A stretch of DNA of 35,615 bases from Asaia bogorensis (GTDB lineage: Bacteria; Pseudomonadota; Alphaproteobacteria; Acetobacterales; Acetobacteraceae). Below, piece by piece: positions 1 to 8,413 of this stretch. A program made the position numbers and the translations under genes. The stretch's first letter is position 1; each line of letters begins with the position of its first letter. The DNA lies in contig CAMBMS010000024.1 of assembly GCA_945868845.1 (NCBI GenBank), positions 1 to 35,615 on the forward strand, in the 5' to 3' direction. The notes under the pieces are model-generated. The model was not told the origin of the DNA. It saw only the letters and a program-made list of their open reading frames with translations, and did no database searches.

Positions 1-234
1 CGTCGCCCAGCTGTCCCGGAGCGGCGCTGCCGGTATCATGCAACCCCCGCAACTAACCGCTCGCAAAGATCAATAAATTAGGGTTTACCCTTCCATACAA
101 GCCTTCTGCCCAGCCAATAGGTTGAGTCAAAACCAAACCGATTGGGGAACCCCAAATCGATCCATCCTAAAATTATCTCGCTTTAGAATCTGCGTCGCTG
201 ACACGCATATCCCCCTCTAGGTGGGGTATGCGTG
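1..234. other. Intergenic region with hairpins
   Basis: No gene can be supported here. From about 60 to 190 the sequence is clearly more AT-rich than the genes around it. A hairpin at 139-159 has a 9-bp stem with one bulged A and a two-base loop, and the moaE terminator palindrome starts at 185. An ATG on the minus strand at 40-38 could open a gene running off the left edge, but only 13 codons are visible, so it is not called. Confidence 0.5.
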
Positions 235-251
235 TCAGCGACGCAGATTCT
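185..251. terminator. Palindrome overlapping the moaE stop codon
   Basis: The arms 185-209 and 227-251 are perfect 25-base reverse complements, and the pairing continues inward through C and G runs with one bulged base. The moaE stop codon (235-237, read on the minus strand) lies inside the right arm, so the left arm holds an inverted copy of the last moaE codons and stop. This is most likely a strong terminator hairpin for the moa transcript, possibly working in both directions. There is no long T tract. Both arms also carry a GANTC methylation site (187-191 and 246-250). Confidence 0.75.
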
Positions 252-711
252 CAGTGGACCAGCGGGCGGCGGCTGCGTCGTCAGTGGATTTGGCTTCCAC
301 CCAGGTGGTGGCGCCGTCGACGAAATGTTCCTGTTTCCAGAACGGGGCCTTGGTTTTCAGCCAGTCGATGAGAAAGTTGATGGCGTCCAGCGCGGCCTGG
401 CGGTGGCCTGCAGCGGCGATGACGACGACGATGTTGGCGCCGAGTTCGAGGCGGCCATAGCGGTGGATCACGGTGCAGCCGAGCAGGGACCAGCGGTACT
501 CCGCCTCGGCGGCGATGTTTTCCAAGGCGCGTTGGGTCATGGCGGGATAGTGTTCGAGGGTGAGCGCGTTGATCGGGCGTTCACCGGCCGGCGCGGCGCG
601 GACGGTGCCGATGAAACAGCTAATGCCGCCGATATCGTGACGCCCGGTGGTCAGGGCGGCGCATTCGGCGGCGATATCGAAATCCTCGGTTTGCACACGG
701 ACCTTTGCCAT
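235..711 (-). CDS. moaE: Molybdopterin synthase catalytic subunit MoaE
   Basis: MoaE is the large subunit of molybdopterin synthase. With thiocarboxylated MoaD it adds two sulfurs to cyclic pyranopterin monophosphate in cytoplasmic molybdenum cofactor synthesis. The 158-residue product has the family landmarks LEHYPAM (52-58), HRYGRL (83-88) and the Lys-rich active-site segment KTKAPFWKQE (119-128). An in-frame extension 40 codons upstream would run through moaD in another frame and look non-native, so the ATG at 711 (protein MAKVRV...) is chosen. It starts 8 bases after the moaD stop, as expected for co-translated subunits. The stop codon lies inside a long terminator palindrome. Confidence 0.95.
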   Translation of the reverse strand: MAKVRVQTEDFDIAAECAALTTGRHDIGGISCFIGTVRAAPAGERPINALTLEHYPAMTQRALENIAAEAEYRWSLLGCTVIHRYGRLELGANIVVVIAAAGHRQAALDAINFLIDWLKTKAPFWKQEHFVDGATTWVEAKSTDDAAAARWSTENLRR

Positions 712-718
712 GGCGGTG

Positions 719-985
719 CTAGCCCCCTGTGACGGGTGGGAAGAAAGCGATTTCGTCGCCGGGTTTAATGGTGGCGTCGAGGTCGGAGAATTCCTGGTTG
801 ATGGCGCAGCGTATGGTGGCGATATGCGCAAAGGCCGCGGCGTGGTCGGGGCTGCGCTGGCTGAGCCAGGCGATGAGGTCGGCGACCGTACGGATGGTCT
901 CGGGCGGACTCAGCTGTTCCTCTGCTCGGCCGGCGCGTTCGCGCAGCCAGGCGAAATAAAGAATGGTCAGCGGGGGCTGGTCCAT
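719..985 (-). CDS. moaD: Molybdopterin synthase sulfur carrier subunit MoaD
   Basis: This is an 88-residue ubiquitin-fold protein ending in the diagnostic Gly-Gly (PPVTGG). That C-terminus is adenylated and thiocarboxylated, then gives sulfur to MoaE-bound precursor Z. The internal LTILYFAWLRERAG and PGDEIAFFPPV blocks are typical of MoaD. It sits directly upstream of moaE and 21 bases downstream of a small lipoprotein gene, within a minus-strand cluster that also holds mobB, which acts later in the same cofactor pathway. Start is the ATG at 985. Confidence 0.95.
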   Translation of the reverse strand: MDQPPLTILYFAWLRERAGRAEEQLSPPETIRTVADLIAWLSQRSPDHAAAFAHIATIRCAINQEFSDLDATIKPGDEIAFFPPVTGG

Positions 986-1006
986 ATGGTTCAGCGGGGG
1001 GGAGGT

Positions 1007-1405
1007 TCAGCGCAGGGTGGGCACGATTTCCATCGCCCCGTTGGACCGCATCAGGGAGGCGGAGCCATTTATGTTGGCGGCCAGTGAGACAGGAGAGGTG
1101 ACCCGGAGGGCGCCAGTGCGCGGATTGCCGGAGGAGCGCGGTGCAGGGGCGCGTTCGGATTCGATGTCCTGCAAGGTGGGCATGCGATCGACGCCACGCG
1201 GCCACACAATGTCGGGTTGCGGGGAGACGGGTTCGGCGCTAGCGGGCAGGCCCTGCACGCGACGCATGGTCAGGCTGTCGCCGATGGGTTTGTTCGGGTT
1301 GCCCCCTAGGCTGAACGTGTTGGCAAGGAAATCGTCCATACCGGCGCAGGCGGGCAAAGCGAGGGTGATGGCGAATAGCGGGCCGAGCAGGACGGTGCGC
1401 CGCAT
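1007..1405 (-). CDS. Small putative lipoprotein, unknown function
   Basis: The product is 132 residues. It opens with MRRT, a hydrophobic stretch and a lipobox-like LPAC at about residues 17-20, so it is probably lipid-anchored. The rest is Pro- and Ser-rich and low in recognisable motifs (for example IGDSLTMRRVQGLP). I do not recognise the family. The ATG at 1405 is preceded by a good AGGAG ribosome site; an in-frame start 30 codons upstream would bury the signal peptide and is rejected. It lies between mobB and moaD in the same direction, but nothing in its sequence ties it to the molybdenum cofactor. Confidence 0.75.
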   Translation of the reverse strand: MRRTVLLGPLFAITLALPACAGMDDFLANTFSLGGNPNKPIGDSLTMRRVQGLPASAEPVSPQPDIVWPRGVDRMPTLQDIESERAPAPRSSGNPRTGALRVTSPVSLAANINGSASLMRSNGAMEIVPTLR

Positions 1406-1533
1406 GGCAAAGGCTCCTGAAGAATATGGTGCCCATATGGGCTGCAGCTTGGGCGATGTGTTGGACACCATGCCTGTTCGGTTGGCCAATCTCAAGAACC
1501 GTGATGAATTTTCTGAGTTCAGCGGGTTTGCAG

Positions 1534-2043
1534 CTATTGGTTGACGCGGGTGATCTCCTGGCCGGTGAGGCGCAGCATCCAGCTGACAATGCGGTCCGGG
1601 CGGCTCAAGGGCAGCACCACGCGGTCGCAGTTGTTCAGCGGCTCGTCGCTAGCCACGGCGAGGATATCAGCCTGGCCGGGCCAGATCGGCGGCTTGCCGA
1701 GGGAGGGGCGATGAACCTCGAGCTTACTAATATGAGTGGATTTCATGCCTTCGACCAGCACCATGTCCACCTCCATCATGCGGGCTAGCAGATCGCCCAG
1801 TTTCGGTTCCTTGGGGGATTCGTGCAGCAGGGCCCAGCGTTTGCCGCTGGTGATCAGCACTTCCTGCGCGCCGGCCTCGCGGTGTCGGAAACTGTCCTTA
1901 CCGGGGCTGTCCATCTCAAACCCGGCATGGGCGTGCTTGATCGTGGAGATGCGCAGCTTGCGCGCCAGCAACAGCGGGACGAGCTTCGTGATCAGGGTGG
2001 TTTTACCGCTGCCGGACCAGCCCACAATGCCGAGTACCCTCAC
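1534..2043 (-). CDS. mobB: Molybdopterin-guanine dinucleotide biosynthesis protein MobB
   Basis: MobB is a GTP-binding accessory protein for attaching GMP to molybdopterin, making the bis-MGD cofactor used by DMSO-reductase-family enzymes. The P-loop GWSGSGKTT is at residues 8-16. It is followed by STIKHAHAGFEMD, the HREAGA segment and VLVEGMKS, which are all family signatures. I choose the GTG at 2043 (169 residues, VRVLGIVGWSG): an AAGGA site lies about 10 bases upstream, and the alternative ATG at 2100 would add a non-homologous arginine-rich leader lying inside pgsA. The start is 13 bases after the pgsA stop. Confidence 0.9.
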   Translation of the reverse strand: MRVLGIVGWSGSGKTTLITKLVPLLLARKLRISTIKHAHAGFEMDSPGKDSFRHREAGAQEVLITSGKRWALLHESPKEPKLGDLLARMMEVDMVLVEGMKSTHISKLEVHRPSLGKPPIWPGQADILAVASDEPLNNCDRVVLPLSRPDRIVSWMLRLTGQEITRVNQ

Positions 2044-2056
2044 GCGCAGAATTTCC

Positions 2057-2656
2057 TTACTTCGGCTGCGCCGACCTGGAGCCGACGGGCGCGGATGCAT
2101 GGCGCAGCCCGGCGGTGAGATAGTCCCTGCCGGTGACTAGGGTAAGCGCGGCGGCAACCCAGAGCATGACCTCGCCGATAAAACCAATGGGCAACATGCC
2201 GAGGCCGAGTAGGTGCGCGCCGCTGTCGCCGGCGAGCAGGCTGCCGAGCGCGGTCATCTGAAAGCCGGTCTTCCATTTAGCAAGGTTGGTGACCGGCAGG
2301 CCGATGCGAATGGAGGCAAGATATTCGCGCAGACCGCTGACCAGGATTTCTCGCAGCATGATGACGATGGCGGGGTAGAGGGCGAGATGCGATAGCCGTT
2401 CTTCCCCCACCAGTATCATCAGGGTGGCACCAACTAGCAGCTTGTCGGCAATCGGGTCCAGCATGCGGCCGAAGTCGGTTTGCTGCCGGCGCGCTCGGGC
2501 GAGCGCGCCATCAAAATAGTCGGTAACGGCAGCTGCGGTGAACAGGGCGCAGGCCGCCAGATCCGCCCAGGGCGCGCTAAGGGCCACCAATACCACCAGC
2601 GCAGGAATGGCGCCAATGCGCGACAATGTCAGGACGTTGGGCAGATCGGTTAACAT
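2057..2656 (-). CDS. pgsA: CDP-diacylglycerol-glycerol-3-phosphate 3-phosphatidyltransferase PgsA
   Basis: PgsA makes phosphatidylglycerophosphate, the committed step to phosphatidylglycerol and cardiolipin, in the inner membrane. The 199-residue product has the CDP-alcohol phosphotransferase signature with its acidic residues at Asp46, Asp49, Asp67 and Asp71 (DYFDGALAR...GRMLDPIADK), and several hydrophobic membrane segments. The ATG at 2656 has an AAGG site 7-8 bases upstream; an in-frame GTG three codons earlier is less well placed. It starts about 20 bases after uvrC, a linkage common in proteobacteria. Confidence 0.95.
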   Translation of the reverse strand: MLTDLPNVLTLSRIGAIPALVVLVALSAPWADLAACALFTAAAVTDYFDGALARARRQQTDFGRMLDPIADKLLVGATLMILVGEERLSHLALYPAIVIMLREILVSGLREYLASIRIGLPVTNLAKWKTGFQMTALGSLLAGDSGAHLLGLGMLPIGFIGEVMLWVAAALTLVTGRDYLTAGLRHASAPVGSRSAQPK

Positions 2657-2675
2657 GGCAATCACCTTAGCCTGT

Positions 2676-4580
2676 TTAGTCTAGCCCTTCCACTCGCACG
2701 CCGGGGTGGAAGAAGGCGTAGACGCGGCGTGCGGTTTCACGGTTGATGCCGGGGGTAGCTTCTAGATCCGGTAGGCCGGCCTGCTTGACGCCGCGCGCTG
2801 AGCCAAAATGGTTCAGCAGCGCGCGTTTGCGAGCTGGCCCGATACCCTGGATCTCGTCTAGTTCGCTGGTGGTGAGGGTTTTCGAGCGGCTGGCGCGGTG
2901 GGTGGTGATGGCGAAGCGATGCGCCTCGTCGCGTAGGCGTTGCAGGAAATAAAGGACGGGATCGCGCGCGGGAAGCTGGAAGGGCGGCTGGCCGTCCAGG
3001 TGAAACCATTCGCGCCCGGCATCGCGGTCCGGGCCCTTGGCGATGGCCACGATCTTTACATCCGTCACGCCAAGATTGGTGAAGACGGCGCGGGCGGCGG
3101 AAAGCTGGCCTGCGCCGCCGTCGATGATAGCCAAGTCGGGCCATTCGACGCTACCCTTCTGTCCTTCGCGCGTTTTTTCTTGTGCGCCTTCGCGCAGCGC
3201 GCGGCCGAAGCGGCGTTCTAGTACTTCCTTCATCATAGCGAAATCGTCGCCGGGCGCGAGGGGGCCGCGGATGGCAAATTTGCGGTAGGCGGATTTACGA
3301 AAACCCTCGGCGCCAACGACGATCATTACGCCGTACGGGTGCGTGCCCATGATGTGAGAATTGTCATAGACCTCGATCCGTTCCGGCGGGGTGGGAAGGG
3401 CAAATAGCTCGGCGGTGGCTTCCAGCAGCTTGGCCTGGCCGGCGGCTTCGGCGAGCTTTCTTTCGAGGGCTTCGCGGGCGTTGGTTTCGGCGTGCGCGAG
3501 GACAGCGCGTTTTTCGCCCCTTTGCGGCGTGGTGATCTCCACCTTGCGCTGGGCTTTCAGCGACAGAGCTTCGGCGATGAGATTCTGTTCGGGTAGCCGA
3601 TGACTCAAAAGTAAGAGCGGTGGCGGGGGCTTGTCGTCGTAGAACTGGGCGACGAAGGCGGCGAGGACAGTGTCGGCCTCATCGGGGCGGGCATGGCTGG
3701 GGTAGAAGGCGCGGTTGCCGTTGTTGCGGCCGCCGCGAATAAAAAACACCTGCACGCAGGTTTGTCCGCTGGCCTGCCAGGCGGCGATGACATCGGCATC
3801 CTGCAGACTGGCGGGATTGACCACGCCGGAGCTTTGGATATGCGTCAGCGCGCGAATGCGGTCGCGGATAGTGGCGGCGCGTTCGAATTCTAATTTTTCC
3901 GCAGCCTGCTCCATGCCAGCGGCAAGATCCTGCTGTACGTTCACGGACTTGCCGGAGAGGAACGCCTTCGCGTGAACAACGAGCTGCGCGTAATCGGATT
4001 CGGAAATGCGACCGACGCAGGGGGCTGCGCAGCGCTTGATCTGGTGCAAGAGGCAGGGGCGGCTGCGGGAGGCAAACACGGTGTCGGCGCATGACCGAAT
4101 AAGAAAGATCCGTTGCAGCGCGTTCACCGCCTGGTTTACGGCCCAGGCGGAGGCGAAGGGGCCGTAATAGCTAGCTTTGTGGGTTTGCGTGCCGCGATGT
4201 TTCGTCAGTTGCGGGAACGGATGATCTTCGGTGAGCATCAGCCAGGGGTAGGATTTATCATCCCGGAGAACGATGTTGTAGCGCGGCTTCAGGCGCTTGA
4301 TCAGGTTGGCTTCGAGGAGCAAGGCTTCCGCTTCCGTATGCGTCGTGATGATTTCCATCGTCACGGTTTCGGCGACCATGCGGCGCAGGCGCTCGCCGAG
4401 GCGCAGCGGCTGCGTGTAGGCGACTACACGCTTTTTCAGGCTGCGCGCCTTGCCGACATAAAGCGCCTCGCCCTTCGCATCGAGCATGCGGTAGACGCCG
4501 GGATTGGCCGGCATAGTGGCCAGCGCGGCCTCGATGACGGCGACGCCTTTGGAGGCGAGGGCAGCCTCTTGCGGATCCAT
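2676..4580 (-). CDS. uvrC: Excinuclease ABC subunit UvrC
   Basis: UvrC makes both incisions around DNA lesions in nucleotide excision repair after UvrA/UvrB have loaded. Domains in order: the N-terminal GIY-YIG nuclease ([19 protein letters not shown], about residues 26-45), a UVR helical motif ([15 protein letters not shown]) that binds UvrB, the RNase H-like 5' nuclease ([10 protein letters not shown] and [11 protein letters not shown]), and C-terminal helix-hairpin-helix motifs ([15 protein letters not shown]). The 634-residue length is normal. The ATG at 4580 has a GAAGG ribosome site, and the ATG 13 codons upstream is rejected. Confidence 0.97.
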   Translation of the reverse strand: MDPQEAALASKGVAVIEAALATMPANPGVYRMLDAKGEALYVGKARSLKKRVVAYTQPLRLGERLRRMVAETVTMEIITTHTEAEALLLEANLIKRLKPRYNIVLRDDKSYPWLMLTEDHPFPQLTKHRGTQTHKASYYGPFASAWAVNQAVNALQRIFLIRSCADTVFASRSRPCLLHQIKRCAAPCVGRISESDYAQLVVHAKAFLSGKSVNVQQDLAAGMEQAAEKLEFERAATIRDRIRALTHIQSSGVVNPASLQDADVIAAWQASGQTCVQVFFIRGGRNNGNRAFYPSHARPDEADTVLAAFVAQFYDDKPPPPLLLLSHRLPEQNLIAEALSLKAQRKVEITTPQRGEKRAVLAHAETNAREALERKLAEAAGQAKLLEATAELFALPTPPERIEVYDNSHIMGTHPYGVMIVVGAEGFRKSAYRKFAIRGPLAPGDDFAMMKEVLERRFGRALREGAQEKTREGQKGSVEWPDLAIIDGGAGQLSAARAVFTNLGVTDVKIVAIAKGPDRDAGREWFHLDGQPPFQLPARDPVLYFLQRLRDEAHRFAITTHRASRSKTLTTSELDEIQGIGPARKRALLNHFGSARGVKQAGLPDLEATPGINRETARRVYAFFHPGVRVEGLD

Positions 4581-4587
4581 GTTGCCT

Positions 4588-5097
4588 TCAGGGAACGCCA
4601 GGTTCGAGCCCCTTGGCACGAAACACGGACGCGGCTTCTGTCGATGTGAGAAACCCGATCAGATCCGGCGCCGCGGCTCTGGTGCCGATGCCGGCGCTGA
4701 CCAGCAGGCGGTGTTGCTGCGCAGATTGGTAGGGGCCCACGAATTCCACTCCCTGGCCGTTCAGGATAGTGTCGGTGAGACCGAAGTAAAGCTCCGCCTC
4801 GCCGTTGGCGATACCCTGCATGCTGAGTGCGGGCGAGGCGCGCAGCACGGTCTTGGCCTTCGCTTCCTCCGAGATGCCCAGCCGGTTCAGCACCGCTACG
4901 AGATGGATAACGGTTTCGTCCTCTGGGCTTTCCAGCAAGCGCTGGAGGACACCGATGATGCTGCCCTCGCTGGTCAGTTTATGCCCGGTCGCAGGGCTGG
5001 AGATAGTCCTGATCTCGGCTGCGACCGCCGGGAACACCAGCGACGAGGCCGCGAGCAAAGCGATTTGGAATATTGTCAAGATATCCATGCGTCGCAT
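4588..5097 (-). CDS. Shortened periplasmic substrate-binding protein (ModA-like C-terminal half)
   Basis: The product is 169 residues with a signal peptide ([27 protein letters not shown], cleaved after about residue 28). The second half resembles the C-terminal lobe of ModA-type solute-binding proteins: a [14 protein letters not shown] segment, then VEFVGPY, and a closing SAGIGTRAA...[21 protein letters not shown]. Family members are usually about 230-260 residues, so much of the N-terminal lobe seems to be missing, and oxyanion binding is doubtful. The ATG at 5097 has a GGAGGA site 6 bases upstream. It ends 7 bases before uvrC and is probably co-transcribed. It may be a degraded gene still in frame or a repurposed periplasmic protein. 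Confidence 0.75.
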   Translation of the reverse strand: MRRMDILTIFQIALLAASSLVFPAVAAEIRTISSPATGHKLTSEGSIIGVLQRLLESPEDETVIHLVAVLNRLGISEEAKAKTVLRASPALSMQGIANGEAELYFGLTDTILNGQGVEFVGPYQSAQQHRLLVSAGIGTRAAAPDLIGFLTSTEAASVFRAKGLEPGVP

Positions 5098-5152
5098 CGC
5101 TGATCCTCCATCATGTGCGGATGGTGACGCGTCCATGCGGGGGGAACAAGTT

Positions 5153-5686
5153 TTAACGAGCGGTGGCGATGCGCACCGCGCGCGGAATGGCATCCGCGAT
5201 CTGTTCGGGACTGGCGCGGCGCGGCGGGCGGATGAAGCCATGCGTGCGGTAGGGCGCGGTGCCCATTTGGCGCGTGCCGGGCCACCAGACGCGCACACTG
5301 GTCCAGTCATTGTCCGGCGAGATATCCAGCACCGGCTGGTCCGCGGTGACGCGGCCGCGTTCCCAGTTAGCCTGGGTGACGCGGATTTCGCGGTCTGAGG
5401 TCACGCGGGACACAACGGCCACATGGCCCTGGGCCAGGCGGGCGGAACGGGCGAATACCAGAACGGCGCCAGGTTCGGGGACGTGGGCGCGGGCGTAGCG
5501 GCCTTGCGCTGTATCCCACCAATCAGCCGCGTCGCCCCGCAGCTGCACGCCGGAAAGCGCGCGCGCGAAGGGGGCGCATTCTAGCGCCACCGGCCCGTCG
5601 ACATAGGCGCCGACGCCGGGAGTTGAGATGCCGGCGCAGGCGGGCAGCAGTAGCGGGAGTAGGAGGAGAGTCCGAAGTGCGAACAT
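5153..5686 (-). CDS. CHAP-domain lipoprotein (putative cell-wall amidase/peptidase)
   Basis: This secreted lipoprotein has a very hydrophobic leader ending in LLPACAG, a lipobox. A CHAP (NlpC/P60-like cysteine peptidase) fold follows: the catalytic Cys is in LECAPFARAL, the His in GHVAVVSRV, and the polar third residue in TQANWERG. Such enzymes cut peptidoglycan stem peptides or amide bonds. I place the start at the ATG at 5686 (MFALRTLLLL); the ATG at 5698 is also possible. Further upstream starts only add a non-signal-like leader. The family is clear, but the substrate cannot be read from the sequence. Confidence 0.85.
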   Translation of the reverse strand: MFALRTLLLLPLLLPACAGISTPGVGAYVDGPVALECAPFARALSGVQLRGDAADWWDTAQGRYARAHVPEPGAVLVFARSARLAQGHVAVVSRVTSDREIRVTQANWERGRVTADQPVLDISPDNDWTSVRVWWPGTRQMGTAPYRTHGFIRPPRRASPEQIADAIPRAVRIATAR

Positions 5687-5810
5687 TTTGATTACCATCT
5701 GAGCCGATATTGCCAGATTGGGTGAGTATTTGGAAATCAAAGACTGAAAACGATAACGGGGGACAGGGCGACGGATCGGCGAGGGTGCGAGGGGCATGAA
5801 ACGCACGGTC

Positions 5811-5996
5811 GGTGCGCTGCCCCGAACCCCGCCGGAGGCGTAACACTCTATGAAACCCAATACTTTGGTCTTACAAGGAAGCGGCCTACTCAGTGGCTGC
5901 CACCACCGCAGTAGGCCCCTTCCTCATAAGGCCCAACCTACGAAGGTCCAGGGACGACACGTCTCTGGTGGGGGGGGCGAAGCCCCCGATCTTGCT
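5811..5996 (+). repeat. Structured intergenic repeat, copy 1
   Basis: This is one of two related intergenic elements (the other is at 26813-26999). Shared parts in order: a GGTGC...CCGAACCCCGCC opening block; a long central hairpin (5876-5890 paired with 5910-5924, 14 of 15 positions); a hairpin at 5948-5968 with the loop CGACAC; and a GGGGGC-GAA-GCCCCC hairpin (5973-5987). The central stems differ in sequence between the copies yet both pair. Read on the other strand, the last hairpin lies just downstream of the CoA-transferase gene at 6013 and could terminate it. It resembles stem-loop intergenic repeats of GC-rich alphaproteobacteria; the coding strand and function are unknown. Confidence 0.7.
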
Positions 5997-6012
5997 TTCT
6001 ATCCCCCCACAC

Positions 6013-7212
6013 TCATGCCCCGTTCGTCTGCAGGCCCAGTATGGTGCGGCGGACGTAATCGTTATGTGCGCCGATGGCGGGGCCGGGCCAGGCGACGACG
6101 GATTCAGGTGGGTCGCCGTCGAGGCGAATGGCGGGGCCGGGGTGAAGTGTTTTGCCGATCAGTGGGTCGTTTACTTCCTGCACGGCGTGACGCGCTCGAA
6201 AATGTGGGTCCGTGGCGCAATCAGAAATGTCGTAGAGGCGGGAGCAGGGAACTTCGGCGGCCTCGAGAATTTCTTCGGCCTGTTTGGCCGGAAGCGTACG
6301 GGTCCAGGCGACGATGGCGTGGTCGAGTTCCTCGCGGCGTTCGCAGCGTTGGCCGTTGGTCTTATAGTGCGGGTCGGTACCGAGTTCGGGGCGGCCGATG
6401 GCGTCCATCAAACGGACAAAAATAAAATCGGAATTACCGGCGATACATAGCCATTTACCGTCGGCGCAGGGATAGGTGTTGGTGGGCGATGCTGTGGGGA
6501 TCGCGGCACCGGCGGGTTGGCGGATACGACCGTCGAGCGCGTATTCGGGCAGCATACCTTCCATCAAACTAAAGATAGAATCGACGAGGTTGACGTCGAT
6601 CACGCGGCCCTTCTTCGTCCCTTTTGCATCGCGTTGCCAGAGAGCCGACAGCAGGCCGATGGCGGCATACATACCGGCAAGATCGTCGCTGATGGAAATG
6701 CCGCAGCGTGGGGGTGGGAGTTCGCTGCTACCGGCGGGGTGGCCGGTGAGGTGGCGGATGCCGCCGATGGCTTCGCCGATAGCACCGAAAGCGGGCTTGT
6801 CGCGATAGGGGCCGTCCTGGCCGTAGCCGGAGATGCGCGCGATCACGAGGCCGGGATTGACCGCATGCAGATCGTCCGGACCGAGGCGGAGGCGTTCCAA
6901 TTGGCCGGCGCGGAAATTCTCTACCAGCACATCGGCGCGGGCGGCGAGTTGCAAGACAAGGTCACGTTCTTTTTTCAAATCGATGGTGACCGAAAGTTTG
7001 TTGCGGCCATGGATGGAGAACCAGACCGAGTTGCCGTCCTTTGCCGCGCCCCAGCCGCGGAACGGATCGCCGCCGGGGGGTTCGATCTTGATCACCTCGG
7101 CGCCAAGGTCTGCAAGGATACGGGTGCAGAAAGGGGCGGCGATGTAATGGCCGATTTCCAGAACTTTCAACCCGGCTAGCGGGCCAGTGCGGGGGGGGGG
7201 CTGCGTGGTCAT
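6013..7212 (-). CDS. CaiB/BaiF family class III CoA-transferase
   Basis: The 399-residue protein belongs to the class III (formyl-CoA transferase/CaiB) family, which moves CoA between carboxylic acids through an aspartyl-CoA thioester. It begins with LAGLKVLEIGHYIAAPFCTRI and ILADLGAEVIKIEPPGGD, both typical. The likely catalytic Asp is in the ISISDDLAGMYAA segment near residues 176-177. The ATG at 7212 (MTTQPPP) is preferred over one 9 codons upstream. The gene stands alone between repeat copy 1 and a 355-bp gap, so the acid it acts on cannot be inferred. Confidence 0.9.
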   Translation of the reverse strand: MTTQPPPRTGPLAGLKVLEIGHYIAAPFCTRILADLGAEVIKIEPPGGDPFRGWGAAKDGNSVWFSIHGRNKLSVTIDLKKERDLVLQLAARADVLVENFRAGQLERLRLGPDDLHAVNPGLVIARISGYGQDGPYRDKPAFGAIGEAIGGIRHLTGHPAGSSELPPPRCGISISDDLAGMYAAIGLLSALWQRDAKGTKKGRVIDVNLVDSIFSLMEGMLPEYALDGRIRQPAGAAIPTASPTNTYPCADGKWLCIAGNSDFIFVRLMDAIGRPELGTDPHYKTNGQRCERREELDHAIVAWTRTLPAKQAEEILEAAEVPCSRLYDISDCATDPHFRARHAVQEVNDPLIGKTLHPGPAIRLDGDPPESVVAWPGPAIGAHNDYVRRTILGLQTNGA

Positions 7213-7568
7213 TCGGGTTCGGTCCTCGGGTGGTGGCACGGGTGCCAGGCGGGGCTATCAAGCAGCATAACGCGCAACGTATTCAGGGCGTCGGTCGTGG
7301 CGTCGGCTTTGGAAAGCGGGGTGAGGTTGTTCATAACCTTGTCGTTCTTGCGCGACAGGCACTGTTTTCCGCCAATTTCATGAAGCAATCCCTAAGTCTC
7401 GGCCATCTGCCCCGCCTGCTCCCGGATCACACACCCCCGGAACTGGCAGTCTCCGCGTTGACACTTTCCCGCACCCTGCGCATGTTCCGGCCCGTCGGTG
7501 GGGGTGCGGGCCGGTGCCGGACTTAAGCCAATATACCTCCCGCCCGTCATCCTGAGGAGCCCAAAACG
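7213..7568. other. Divergent intergenic region between CoA-transferase and dapD
   Basis: No convincing gene is present. Visible elements are a perfect palindrome TGGCAC-GG-GTGCCA at 7234-7247, just upstream of the CoA-transferase start and possibly an operator; a sigma-70-like promoter for dapD at 7458-7486; and, at 7497-7542, a stretch that resembles 11331-11378 around the end of rnhB. An open frame across 7230-7526 on the plus strand has no recognisable content. Confidence 0.5.
7458..7486 (+). promoter_or_regulatory. Putative sigma-70 promoter for dapD
   Basis: A consensus -35 box TTGACA (7458-7463) is followed after 17 bases by CATGTT (7481-7486), a reasonable -10. It lies about 80 bases upstream of the dapD start, facing it. 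The transcript start is not proven. Confidence 0.45.
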
Positions 7569-8411
7569 ATGTCTATCCAGTCGCTGCAGCAACCGATCGA
7601 AGCGCTGTGGGAACGTCGCGACCGCTTGTCTTCCGCCACCAAAGGGGCAGATCGTGATGCGGTGGAAACTGCGCTGGACGCGATGGATAATGGCCAGGCC
7701 CGCGTCGCGGAAAAAACATCTTCCGGCTGGGTGGTTAATCAATGGCTCAAGAAAGCCGTGCTGCTGTCGTTCCGTCTCTATGATTCCAAACCGATGGATT
7801 TCTCCGCTGCCGGCGCACCCGCGTTCGACAAGGTCCCGCTAAAAACCGCCGGCTGGGGCGAGAACCGCTTCAAGCAAGCCGGCTTCCGTGCCGTGCCGGG
7901 CGCGGTGATCCGCCGCTCCGCCTATATCGCGCCAGGCGCCGTACTGATGCCGAGTTTTGTGAATCTCGGCGCTTATGTCGGCGAAAACACTATGGTGGAC
8001 ACCTGGGCCACCGTCGGCTCCTGCGCGCAGATCGGGAAGAATTGCCACATCTCCGGCGGCGTCGGCATTGGCGGCGTTTTAGAACCCTTGCAGGCCAATC
8101 CGGTAATCATCGAGGATGATTGCTTCATCGGCGCGCGCTCCGAGGTCGCCGAAGGCGTCGTCGTCGAACAGGGCGCGGTGCTGTCGATGGGCGTGTTCAT
8201 CGGCGCCTCAACGAAAATTATCGACCGCGCAACGGGAGAGATCCATATCGGCCGCGTGCCTTCCTATTCGGTGGTGGTGCCGGGCTCGTTGCCGGGCAAA
8301 CCTCTGCCCGATGGCTCACCTGGCCCCTCGCTCTATTGCGCGGTGATCGTGAAGACCGTCGATGCGCAGACGCGCGCGAAGACGTCCATCAACGAGCTGC
8401 TGCGCGATTGA
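7569..8411 (+). CDS. dapD: 2,3,4,5-tetrahydropyridine-2,6-dicarboxylate N-succinyltransferase
   Basis: DapD transfers succinyl from succinyl-CoA to tetrahydrodipicolinate in the succinylase branch of lysine and diaminopimelate synthesis. The 280-residue protein has a helical N-terminal domain followed by a left-handed beta-helix of hexapeptide repeats (for example [19 protein letters not shown] and [16 protein letters not shown]). It closes with the typical [18 protein letters not shown] and [13 protein letters not shown]. The ATG at 7569 follows a TGAGGAG ribosome site. It is followed 2 bases later by dapE, which removes the succinyl group later in the same pathway. Confidence 0.97.
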   Translation: MSIQSLQQPIEALWERRDRLSSATKGADRDAVETALDAMDNGQARVAEKTSSGWVVNQWLKKAVLLSFRLYDSKPMDFSAAGAPAFDKVPLKTAGWGENRFKQAGFRAVPGAVIRRSAYIAPGAVLMPSFVNLGAYVGENTMVDTWATVGSCAQIGKNCHISGGVGIGGVLEPLQANPVIIEDDCFIGARSEVAEGVVVEQGAVLSMGVFIGASTKIIDRATGEIHIGRVPSYSVVVPGSLPGKPLPDGSPGPSLYCAVIVKTVDAQTRAKTSINELLRD

Positions 8412-8413
8412 GC

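Noticed and set aside
1-40. Start of a minus-strand gene at 40-38
   Set aside because: Only 13 codons are visible before the window edge, too little to support a gene.
232-732. Long open frame on the plus strand opposite moaE
   Set aside because: It is antisense to a clearly recognised gene and has no recognisable motif. High GC content creates many such frames here.
7230-7526. 98-codon plus-strand frame between the CoA-transferase and dapD
   Set aside because: It has no recognisable motif or convincing ribosome site, and it overlaps the likely dapD promoter.
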